A stretch of DNA of 8,668 nucleotides from Deltaproteobacteria bacterium (GTDB lineage Bacteria; Desulfobacterota; Desulfobacteria; Desulfobacterales; JAFDHS01). A model generated the notes under the pieces. It saw nothing but the letters and a program-made list of their open reading frames with translations, made no database searches and was not told the DNA's origin. Positions 1 to 6,259 of the stretch are shown here, one piece after another. The number at the start of each line of letters is the position of its first letter. Positions within the stretch are counted from its first letter, which is position 1. The position numbers and the translations under genes are program-made. The stretch lies in NCBI GenBank assembly GCA_019308655.1, contig JAFDHS010000025.1:1-8668 (forward strand), given 5' to 3'.

Positions 1-1
1 T

Positions 2-175
2 ATACTTCTTCACTTGACAGGATTAGAAGACAAAGTGAAATTAAAGTATATGACAGAATGGTCTATTGTTGCGCAATGGAATCCGGAAGCACGTTATAAA
101 CCGATTGGAAATGTTCAAGAGGCTGACGCCAAAGACATGCTGGATTCTGCAAAGGAGCTATTAAAACAATTATGA
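2..175 (+). CDS. 3' end of unidentified gene, possibly HEPN-like (partial)
   Basis: This reading frame is open from the left edge of the window and stops at TGA 173-175, giving about 57 C-terminal residues. The visible part has a LKYMTEWSIVAQWNPEARY segment and ends in an amphipathic helix (DAKDMLDSAKELLKQL). A charged region with W/RY residues followed by a closing helix recalls the C-termini of small HEPN-domain proteins, but the diagnostic R-x4-6-H RNase motif would lie upstream and cannot be seen. The stop overlaps the start of the next gene (ATGA, 172-175), which indicates translational coupling and a shared transcript. The region is AT-rich compared with the genes to the right. That it is coding is well supported by the overlap and the coherent translation. 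The HEPN assignment is only a guess from general resemblance. Confidence 0.6.
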   Translation: MLLHLTGLEDKVKLKYMTEWSIVAQWNPEARYKPIGNVQEADAKDMLDSAKELLKQL

Positions 176-591
176 GAGATCAAGTAGAAAAATTTCAAAA
201 TGTAGAAAAAAGCCTTAGTGAGTCAAAAGGTCCATTTGAATTATTTGCACTGTTTTTAAGAGAAGACTCCCCTAATAAATGGGATCTATTAATTTCAGCT
301 GACTGGGCAAGAGCTGATAAAAAGGCTTCAATCAATATTATAGTTGAAGAAATCAGAAAAGTATTATCTGATCAAGAATTACTTATGTTATCTCGTCTTA
401 TAATCCTTGATAAAGATGATGCAACACTGAAAGCCATACAAAAGGCAATGCACGTTGAACATGGATTAGCAGAATTATCCGATAATAATTTTTTGGGTTT
501 AGCTATTAAACATGCTTATTTAATAACCTCACGAAGAGAAATTCATAGAAAGACTAATTCAGCCGACGCAAAAAGCCACGCAGCTGATTAG
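172..591 (+). CDS. Conserved hypothetical protein, 139 aa, coupled to the upstream gene
   Basis: This is a soluble 139-residue protein with no signal peptide or membrane segment. Its most characteristic parts are a FELFALFLRED stretch near residue 22, KWDLLISADW near 36-45, a LSRLIILD beta strand near 73-80 and NNFLGLAIKHAYLI near 105-118. These look like a compact alpha/beta domain with a conserved core. I have the impression of similar uncharacterised proteins in bacteria but cannot name a domain. The start ATG overlaps the stop of the upstream gene by ATGA. A GGAG lies at 154-157, rather far from the ATG (14 bases), so translation probably depends on coupling. The last dozen residues (after SRREIHRK) are low-complexity and polar and may be a non-native tail created at a junction with the following segment. 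If the upstream gene is a HEPN-type toxin, this could be its partner or antitoxin, but that is inference. Confidence 0.75.
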   Translation: MRDQVEKFQNVEKSLSESKGPFELFALFLREDSPNKWDLLISADWARADKKASINIIVEEIRKVLSDQELLMLSRLIILDKDDATLKAIQKAMHVEHGLAELSDNNFLGLAIKHAYLITSRREIHRKTNSADAKSHAAD

Positions 592-677
592 TTCCGTTCG
601 GTGAGAAATCCAACATTCGAGATCAAGGTGTCAGAATTACAGACCCTATTGGGTTTATCAAAGAGGTACTGGTATGA
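588..677 (+). pseudogene. 3' remnant of a gene overlapping the 70-aa gene
   Basis: The frame with codons starting at 588 is open from just after a TGA (585-587) to TGA 675-677. It encodes about 29 residues ending in RDQGVRITDPIGFIKEVLV. It contains no ATG, GTG or TTG, so it cannot be a complete gene. The sequence nevertheless looks like a real protein C-terminus: an 'ITDPIGFIKEVL' ending resembles the strand-helix end of PIN-like and other small toxins. Its stop overlaps the ATG of the next gene in the arrangement GTATGA, as seen in coupled toxin-antitoxin pairs. I infer that the 5' part was lost where the upstream cassette joined. A chance open frame of this length is possible. Confidence 0.35.
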
Positions 678-886
678 TTACCGACACAGAAATAAAGGCA
701 AAGGGAATGCATATCCTTGCGCAATATCTTGGTGACGTAGAAGCGGAACGATTTATTGCACTCATTCAGCGGGAGCCATTCGACTACACAAAGTGGCGCC
801 AGGATATGGATGAAGATTTAAGTATTGAAGAAATAAGCCGCAAAGCGATGGCTCTGAGACACAAAAAAACCGAACAAGGCTCTTAA
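674..886 (+). CDS. Small conserved hypothetical protein, 70 aa, antitoxin-like
   Basis: This is a 70-residue, highly charged soluble protein. The ATG at 674 is preceded by AGAGGT at 662-667 with a 6-base spacer, a reasonable ribosome binding site. The sequence has a helical start, then YLGDVEAERFIALIQREPFDYTKWR at about residues 18-42, and a LSIEEISRKAMALR helix at 49-62. A GDVEAERFIxLIQREPFDYTxW core followed by LSxEEISRKA is familiar to me from small uncharacterised bacterial proteins often found among toxin-antitoxin genes. I know of no established activity. The gene follows the 29-codon remnant by an ATGA overlap. It ends 47 bases before the convergent end of the molybdopterin oxidoreductase gene. 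The function as an antitoxin or accessory factor is inference from size, charge and context. Confidence 0.75.
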   Translation: MITDTEIKAKGMHILAQYLGDVEAERFIALIQREPFDYTKWRQDMDEDLSIEEISRKAMALRHKKTEQGS

Positions 887-889
887 CTC

Positions 890-1003
890 GTACTGCCTCA
901 GTCGCCGTGCTCCTTCGGCCCGGACGCTCCCGTCTATCCCCCACACCCCAGAGTCGGATCTTGGTTGGCCACGCTCCGGCGGCGTTTGCGTTTCTTTTTT
1001 TTG
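890..1003. repeat. GC-rich segment, candidate dispersed repeat at gene 3' end
   Basis: This stretch separates the AT-rich plus-strand block from the minus-strand genes. It is markedly GC-rich, and GCTCC occurs three times (909, 926, 973). On the minus strand it begins beside an A-tract (the run of T on the plus strand at about 993-1000) and supplies the last ~20 codons and the stop of the molybdopterin oxidoreductase gene. No strong hairpin or terminator is visible in it. The abrupt composition change and the un-enzyme-like tail it encodes suggest an inserted intergenic repeat. I recall similar sequences only vaguely, and repeat status cannot be shown from one copy. Confidence 0.3.
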
Positions 1004-3147
1004 ACCTGACACAATAACGTCTTGTAAGTCGGGAAACCCGAAATGGCGTCATATTGTTCGGAATCGGTTAACAGGTTCACATTAGCCTGGCGCCATTCAT
1101 CGGTGCCCAGGGGACCGCCGCCGCCGACCGGAGCATATACGAAACCCGCCATAATCTTATCGGTAACATGGGCGCGCATGGGCACGGAGCCCCGGGCGGT
1201 TTTGATAACCACCGCATCACCCGTTTCAATTTCCCGCTCCCGGGCATCCAATGGATTGATTTGGACTGCCGGATAGGGGTATTTTTTAATAAAACCGGGA
1301 ACGCCCCTGAAACATGATTTCATATCCGGCTTGAAGGGGCCGGTTCCCAACACCAATGGAAAACGTTTGAACAACTTAGGGTTGCTTATCGGCGTTTCAT
1401 CAGATTCTTCATATTTGGGAAGGCCTTCATAGCCATATTGCTCTAAAATTGTGGATTTAATTTCAAATTTGCCCGATGGGGTCTCAAAGCCGGGTTTGCC
1501 GTCTTTTCGCAGCAGGCCCTTCTCCCATTTGCGGTAAGTCAGTTGCGTTGCAGGCACTTTCAGCACATGTTTGGGAGCTTTTTTTAAATCATCAACCGTA
1601 AACCCAGATTCACTGAGGATATATTCCAGCAGCGCTTCCGGATGTTGCGGATACAGGTGCCCATAGCCAAGGCGTTCGGCCAGTTCCGCCACAATCGCAT
1701 AACAGGGCCTGGCCTCACCCAGCGGTTCAATCAACTTTTCTCTCCATCTCAAGGCAGAGCCATAATAGCAATAGGATTCCTGCTCAAAGGCCGTTGTGGC
1801 GGGCAGAACGATATCCGCATAGGCCGCGTCTGCCGTCATTTGCAAATCAATGGTGACCAGAAATTCCAGGCTGGAGAGTGCTTCCCGCCAAAGTGTCGGG
1901 TTGGGCCAGCAGGTTTGAAGGGATGCCCCCAGGACGAATAATCCCCTTATTTTGTATGGATCTTCGTTTATAATGGCATTGGGCAATAGTGAAGCGTGGG
2001 GCTCGCCGCCGCAATAGTGGGAATACACCGGGAAGCCGCCCTTGCCGATGGATTTTTCAAAACCGGGGGTTTCAATCTGGCGGCTGGTGGCCAGGGGAAA
2101 CATGCGATCGTTTCCCAAAAAACAGCGCCCGCCCTCCACATCCAATTGTCCGGCCAGCGCCCATAGCACCATTACAGCGCGTATGTTTTGCACACCGCTT
2201 TTGGTATATTCCAAACCTGTGTACATGACATAACCGGCCCCTTCGGCATCGGCAATGCTCTCGGCCAAACGTTCGATGGTCTCTACCGGTATGCCGGTGA
2301 TTTGGGACACCCGCTCCGGCGTAAAATCTTTGACGTACGCCTCAAATTCATCGAATCCCAAGGTCCATTCATCCACGAAGTCTTCGTCGTAAAGCGCGTC
2401 TCGGATCAGAATATGGGACAGTCCCAAGGCCAGTGCTCCGTCAGTTCCCGGTCTGATGGTGATCCACTCGCTGCCCTCCAGTTCGGCGGCCCTGGTTTTT
2501 CGTGGATCAATGACGATAATCTCCGCCCCTTCGGCCGATGCCGTTTTCAAGCGTTCAAATAACGCCGGCGGGGTGGAAGTCGAGGGGTCCGTGCCCCAGA
2601 CGATGATCAAATCCGAATTGTCGACATCGGAAAACATGTCAATGTGCAGACATCCCATGGTCAATTTGGGGGCCAATACCCCCAGGGAGGTATAACATGG
2701 CGCGCCCACGCCAAAGGTGTTGGGAGATCCAAAAGGAAACAAGACGCTGGAGGCCAGATAAATTTCGGAGCCTTTTAATTTAAAGACATCTTTAAAGCTC
2801 CTTTCATAGGAGCCGGTTCCGGCATAAAATCCAACGGCCTCAGGTCCGTGCTTTTCCTTGATGGTATTTAATTTATCGACAATAATATCAAAGGCTTCGT
2901 CCCAGGAAATTTTTTCAAACTCGTGGGTTCCCTTTGGGCCGACACGCTTTAACGGGTGTTTCAGGCGGTTTTCGGAATAGACAATCTCCTTTACAGAATG
3001 GGCAATGGGGCACAAAATCTTGCCCATGGGTGCATCCGGATCCGGTTCCAGCCGGTCGATTTTCCCTTCTTCATCAAAGTGGACTATAGCACCGCAACCC
3101 GGACTATGAAAACAGATCCCGCATATTCCGCTTTTTTTTCTCAACAT
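934..3147 (-). CDS. Molybdopterin oxidoreductase, DMSO reductase family
   Basis: This is a 737-residue cytoplasmic enzyme with no twin-arginine signal. It has an N-terminal [4Fe-4S] motif of Cys9, Cys12, Cys18 and Cys46 (CGIC, GCG, LCP), then the molybdopterin-binding fold with VWGTDPSTSTPP, VIDPRKT and a C-terminal dinucleotide-binding domain (LVLGTGPFKPDMKS; VQINPLDARE). Cys151 in the GSPNTF...GAPCY segment is the best candidate metal ligand, as in Cys-ligated family members. The substrate is not evident; acetylene hydratase-like or other one-subunit family members are alternatives. The start chosen is ATG 3147, preceded by GGGAGGT (3151-3157). A longer frame to 3393 exists but only overlaps the methyltransferase gene. 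That gene ends 22 bases upstream, so the two are probably one transcript. The C-terminus, KKKKRKRRR and then about 13 more residues, is unusual and is encoded by the GC-rich segment below 1003; the ancestral stop was probably near residue 715. Confidence 0.9.
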   Translation of the reverse strand: MLRKKSGICGICFHSPGCGAIVHFDEEGKIDRLEPDPDAPMGKILCPIAHSVKEIVYSENRLKHPLKRVGPKGTHEFEKISWDEAFDIIVDKLNTIKEKHGPEAVGFYAGTGSYERSFKDVFKLKGSEIYLASSVLFPFGSPNTFGVGAPCYTSLGVLAPKLTMGCLHIDMFSDVDNSDLIIVWGTDPSTSTPPALFERLKTASAEGAEIIVIDPRKTRAAELEGSEWITIRPGTDGALALGLSHILIRDALYDEDFVDEWTLGFDEFEAYVKDFTPERVSQITGIPVETIERLAESIADAEGAGYVMYTGLEYTKSGVQNIRAVMVLWALAGQLDVEGGRCFLGNDRMFPLATSRQIETPGFEKSIGKGGFPVYSHYCGGEPHASLLPNAIINEDPYKIRGLFVLGASLQTCWPNPTLWREALSSLEFLVTIDLQMTADAAYADIVLPATTAFEQESYCYYGSALRWREKLIEPLGEARPCYAIVAELAERLGYGHLYPQHPEALLEYILSESGFTVDDLKKAPKHVLKVPATQLTYRKWEKGLLRKDGKPGFETPSGKFEIKSTILEQYGYEGLPKYEESDETPISNPKLFKRFPLVLGTGPFKPDMKSCFRGVPGFIKKYPYPAVQINPLDAREREIETGDAVVIKTARGSVPMRAHVTDKIMAGFVYAPVGGGGPLGTDEWRQANVNLLTDSEQYDAISGFPTYKTLLCQVKKKKRKRRRSVANQDPTLGCGG

Positions 3148-3150
3148 AAT

Positions 3151-3157
3151 ACCTCCC
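3151..3157 (-). promoter_or_regulatory. Shine-Dalgarno site deciding the oxidoreductase start
   Basis: The minus strand reads GGGAGGT, then ATT, then ATG at 3147. The match to the anti-Shine-Dalgarno sequence is strong, although the spacer is short (about 4 bases after GGAGG). It lies in the 22-base gap after the methyltransferase stop. It supports ATG 3147 over any start further upstream. Confidence 0.7.
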
Positions 3158-3169
3158 GGCCAAGTCTGC

Positions 3170-4114
3170 CTATTTCCTGTTACCAATAATAAATTGGGAA
3201 TTGATATGCTCCCATAAATTTTCAGTTTTTCGTATCTTCCAGGAAACATTGCTTCGTGCAGTGATTTCCAGGGGGGGATCAAAGATTGCGTCCCGGCCTG
3301 AAAAAAGACAAGCAATCGTATCAATGCCCCGGCCACGATAAGTGCCGTGAGTTTTACCGCCCAGCCAGGATTCGGGATGGGATACGCTTTCATCCCAGGA
3401 AAATGGATCTGAAAACATAAACATGGAATTTTCTTCTCGTAAAACCCGGTTGATATCGATCAAATGGTCTATAGGCGAGGAAAGTTTTTCAAGGATATTG
3501 ACAGAGGTGACGGTCGAAAACATGCTTTTCGGAAAGGGCAGCGCCAGGGCGTCGGCCACTATAAAATCAATACGGTCGAAATTCCATTGACCGTCAAAAG
3601 TAGATGAACGTTCTTCGGTTATAAGGCCCTCAATGATCAAATCAAACGTTAGCTCTTTGGCCTTCAACAACTCCCGCGCTTTGCGGATGAAAGATATGGA
3701 AGTGTCGATTCCGATCACATGGGTATTGCTCTTGCTCAATTCAAATGACAACCGTCCCACAGCGCAACCAATATCAAGAGCATAACCATTTATATTCCTG
3801 AAATGCGAAGCCCAAACTCGGTAGGCATCAGTGGCTTGGGGATCTTTAAATAAATCACTATAATGACTCCACAAATAGGAAGATAACATACCGGGGGAGT
3901 TATACCCGAGATTCTCCTGCAACACCGGCATTGATTTTTCGGGTAAAACGACCACAACCCCTTTGTGGACCTGATAACGCCTTTTGCAAGCAGGACACGT
4001 AAGTTCTCCTTCGAGGACATCATCAAGTTCTGCTTCTTTAATCTCCAAGTCCAGGGGGATCTCTTTAGGAAGGCATTCCGGGCAAATCAGTCTGTCCGCT
4101 AACCACTTTTTCAT
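3170..4114 (-). CDS. Trm112-like zinc ribbon fused to SAM-dependent methyltransferase
   Basis: This is a 314-residue cytoplasmic protein. The N-terminus carries a zinc-ribbon of the Trm112/UPF0434 type: Cys11-Pro-Glu-Cys14 and Cys40-Pro-Ala-Cys43, followed by YQVHKGVVVVLP. A Rossmann-fold class I methyltransferase follows, with motif I ALDIGCAVGRL (about 112-122), motif II VIGIDTS (133-139), and a VADALALPFP acidic/motif IV-like segment. The start is ATG 4114, with GGAG six bases upstream (4121-4124). A TTG at 4126 in the same frame is less likely because it overlaps that site. The substrate is unknown. In other proteins Trm112 is a separate activator subunit of RNA and protein methyltransferases, so this fusion may be self-activated (inference). 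It lies 22 bases upstream of the molybdopterin oxidoreductase gene, and co-expression suggests a shared pathway, perhaps on a small molecule. Confidence 0.88.
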   Translation of the reverse strand: MKKWLADRLICPECLPKEIPLDLEIKEAELDDVLEGELTCPACKRRYQVHKGVVVVLPEKSMPVLQENLGYNSPGMLSSYLWSHYSDLFKDPQATDAYRVWASHFRNINGYALDIGCAVGRLSFELSKSNTHVIGIDTSISFIRKARELLKAKELTFDLIIEGLITEERSSTFDGQWNFDRIDFIVADALALPFPKSMFSTVTSVNILEKLSSPIDHLIDINRVLREENSMFMFSDPFSWDESVSHPESWLGGKTHGTYRGRGIDTIACLFSGRDAIFDPPLEITARSNVSWKIRKTENLWEHINSQFIIGNRK

Positions 4115-4167
4115 TCTTGGCTCCAATTCCGAAATTTATTCAGCATATCATTCAAGTAAAGCGAAAA

Positions 4168-4196
4168 GCTATATAGTTTACCGAAATCAGAGTCAA
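4168..4196 (-). promoter_or_regulatory. Sigma70-like promoter for methyltransferase-oxidoreductase operon
   Basis: The minus strand has TTGACT (4191-4196), a 17-base spacer, and TATAGC (4168-4173) inside a TATATAGC run. The transcript would start near 4161, about 45 bases before ATG 4114. It lies in the 160-base gap after the DUF3352-like gene. It is a good sequence match, but unproven. Confidence 0.5.
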
Positions 4197-4274
4197 CTTT
4201 CAAGGCGGATTTTTTTGCCGGTGATCTTCGTTCCCCCATCTAACCGCACAGCGTAATTGCAAAGCATTTCGTAA

Positions 4275-6020
4275 TTATGAACGATCCAGCAGCACCTGGA
4301 TATTGCTGCTGATGGAATTTCCATCGGTATATGTGCGTCCGCCGATGGCTTTGACCATGGAAAGTCCGTCCAGTAAGGGATTGATGCCCAATTCCACTAT
4401 CTTCCTGGTTTTCTCTATCTCATCGCTTCGGGTCATGGCCTGCATGGACATGCCCAGGGAGATCAATTCACGGGCCTTGGCCAGCAGGACATCAGTGCGC
4501 AGGTAGAAGACCTGATTGTTGTCGGCGGTCATCCCCTCTCCAAGGGCTTTAAAGCTGGGATGGGTGCCGAGATGGTCGGTATCCGGCGCATCCAGCATGG
4601 TTTTGAGCAGGGTGGAATTGATGGCCAGGACACAGAATTCCTCTGAAAAAGTATAAGCCGGACTCAGATTTGCTCCGGCCGGCAGCGTGACGTATTGTAT
4701 GTCGGTTCCCCGGTACGCCTCGTGCTGCACAGGCATGTTGAATTGCTTGATTTGCTGCTTGATCAATTGATCGATAACATCGGGTTGTCTGACTTCGATA
4801 AAGAGGGCCAGTTCAGGGATGGGAAACATCCCGTCCATATTGATATCGTTGACCAGCAGACCGGCCTGGGTGCCCAAAGCCTCCAACAGGGATTCGATTT
4901 CCATACCCGTTTTCATGACAAAGGATTGTTTAATCTGCGCCACGGTCTCAAGCGTCATCTCCGGATGCTGCTGGATCTCATGCCAGCAGAGTTTCAGATC
5001 AAAGATATTCTGCCAGCTATAGAGCAACGCATCAACCGGCACATGCTTGAGGGTGTGGTTGGCCCCAGGAGCAATGGCGGTGGCACGGGTTAAACCGTGT
5101 GACATGTTTGTCCTGTCAATTCCCACGATCATTTTTGAGCGCACCAGGGGGCTGCCGTCATCATATTGCACAAGGTTGATGCTCTCAATCCCCTGTAAAC
5201 TTTCGAGCCGGCTCATGAGCAGACTCATATCAGGATCATTCTCAGCCTTATGGCTGAAAGCTTCCCGGAGGAAGACAAGAAAATGACCGGCATTTGCAAA
5301 GGCGAGCAGGTCGGTCCGGCCTGTTTTGTAAAGACCGGCGCAATGACGTTGATAGACCTGGGCCTGCAAGATGGAAGTGGTCACGTCCAAAGACTGCTCC
5401 AGGCACCGTTTTACCGGCGTTATGGAGAGAGCGGCGATCATCAGGCCGTTGGTCAAAGCATAGTAAACCGACCGGCCGTTTTCCAGAGAAAACCGGCTGA
5501 TCTCCCATTGCTGATAATCTTGGGTTTGCACGGAGAGCTGAGAGTCAAACATGCTGTTAAGGCTCTCTAAAACGCGAGTCGGCTGTTTGGGTCTGGCCAC
5601 CACCACCACTGCATCAAGAAGGGTTTGGAGATCGCCGGATTCCAGTTGCTGTGGATTAAAGTTGACATTTAACAAGGCCAAAGAGACATCCCGGCCAAAG
5701 AGGCTATCAAACCAGGGGCTGTCAATAGTTGATTTGAAGTGCTCCATGGCCTGGGTGACCTCTATGCGCCGCTCAGGCGTTACCTCCATAGCTGCCATGA
5801 GCTGTGACAGGTCGATACCGCTCAGGGCCTGCCCCATACGGCCGGTCCTGAATCGCTCGATCTGCTTTTTCAATTCACAAACCCGCACCATACCAAACGT
5901 ATCGCCGGGCAGAACGGCTTCAATGGCAGTTTGCCGGGAAAAGGGTTGATAGAAGTAATAATAAGCCCCGGCTGAAACGGCCAGGGCGATAATCACCGAC
6001 ACGACAATGATTTTGCGCAT
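4275..6020 (-). CDS. Membrane-anchored DUF3352-like protein of unknown function
   Basis: This is a 581-residue protein with one hydrophobic N-terminal segment at about residues 4-24 (IIVVSVIIALAVSAGAYYYF). It is either an uncleaved anchor or a signal peptide; no lipobox Cys follows it. The rest is predicted periplasmic. It shows features I associate with DUF3352 proteins: an early 'AVLPGDTFGMVRV' segment (proteins of this kind start with P-x-D-x-x-x-x-x-x-V), repeated alpha/beta units with LLDAVVVVARP, LFIEVRQPDVIDQL and a closing GGRTYTDGNSISSNIQVLLD. No catalytic motif is evident. The start ATG 6020 has AGAGAGG a few bases upstream. It stands alone between a terminator on one side and the next operon's promoter on the other. 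I cannot give a role; an envelope-associated or maturation-related function is only a guess. Confidence 0.8.
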   Translation of the reverse strand: MRKIIVVSVIIALAVSAGAYYYFYQPFSRQTAIEAVLPGDTFGMVRVCELKKQIERFRTGRMGQALSGIDLSQLMAAMEVTPERRIEVTQAMEHFKSTIDSPWFDSLFGRDVSLALLNVNFNPQQLESGDLQTLLDAVVVVARPKQPTRVLESLNSMFDSQLSVQTQDYQQWEISRFSLENGRSVYYALTNGLMIAALSITPVKRCLEQSLDVTTSILQAQVYQRHCAGLYKTGRTDLLAFANAGHFLVFLREAFSHKAENDPDMSLLMSRLESLQGIESINLVQYDDGSPLVRSKMIVGIDRTNMSHGLTRATAIAPGANHTLKHVPVDALLYSWQNIFDLKLCWHEIQQHPEMTLETVAQIKQSFVMKTGMEIESLLEALGTQAGLLVNDINMDGMFPIPELALFIEVRQPDVIDQLIKQQIKQFNMPVQHEAYRGTDIQYVTLPAGANLSPAYTFSEEFCVLAINSTLLKTMLDAPDTDHLGTHPSFKALGEGMTADNNQVFYLRTDVLLAKARELISLGMSMQAMTRSDEIEKTRKIVELGINPLLDGLSMVKAIGGRTYTDGNSISSNIQVLLDRS

Positions 6021-6089
6021 AAAAACCTCTCTAAAAGTAAGTATCCTATTCCCGAAACCGGAAGCCGGACTTTCGAATTAACTTTAATA

Positions 6090-6118
6090 ACTCTATGTCC
6101 AAACGAGGATTGAGTCAA
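6090..6118 (-). promoter_or_regulatory. Sigma70-like promoter for the DUF3352-like gene
   Basis: The minus strand shows TTGACT (6113-6118), a 17-base spacer and TAGAGT (6090-6095). A start near 6083 would give a leader of about 60 bases before ATG 6020. It follows the formate dehydrogenase terminator, so the downstream gene needs its own promoter. The -10 matches consensus at four of six bases. Confidence 0.45.
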
Positions 6119-6184
6119 ATCTTGATTTATGATTATTACTTAGAAAGGAACAGAAAGATAAGGAATATGGAAGACCGACAGGAT

Positions 6185-6233
6185 AAAAAAACCGGCTGCC
6201 GGGATTTGTATCCAACCCCCGGCTGCCGGTTTT
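6185..6233 (-). terminator. Rho-independent terminator of formate dehydrogenase gene
   Basis: A long inverted repeat, AAAACCGGCTGCCGGG (6188-6203) and CCCGGCTGCCGGTTTT (6218-6233), has a single T/T mismatch in the stem and a 14-base loop. On the minus strand it ends in a run of T (6185-6191), 27 bases after the fdhF stop. The A/T flanks make it potentially bidirectional. The rest of the 240-base gap (6021-6259) holds only the promoter of the next gene. Confidence 0.9.
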
Positions 6234-6259
6234 GATCACAAATAAAAAAAAGAAACTCA

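Noticed and set aside
540..620. Integron attC-like site after the 139-aa gene
   Set aside because: There is no GTTRRRY/RYYYAAC core pair and no clear imperfect palindrome of attC size.
762..1052. Minus-strand ORFs reading through the GC-rich segment and the 70-aa gene
   Set aside because: They overlap two better-supported coding regions in other frames and have arginine-rich, low-information sequence.
3148..3393. N-terminal extension of the molybdopterin oxidoreductase with a hydrophobic, signal-like stretch
   Set aside because: It is an out-of-frame reading of the methyltransferase gene. The [4Fe-4S] motif lies right after ATG 3147, which has its own strong ribosome binding site.
4115..4126. 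TTG start for the methyltransferase
   Set aside because: ATG 4114 has GGAG six bases upstream, and the TTG falls within that site.
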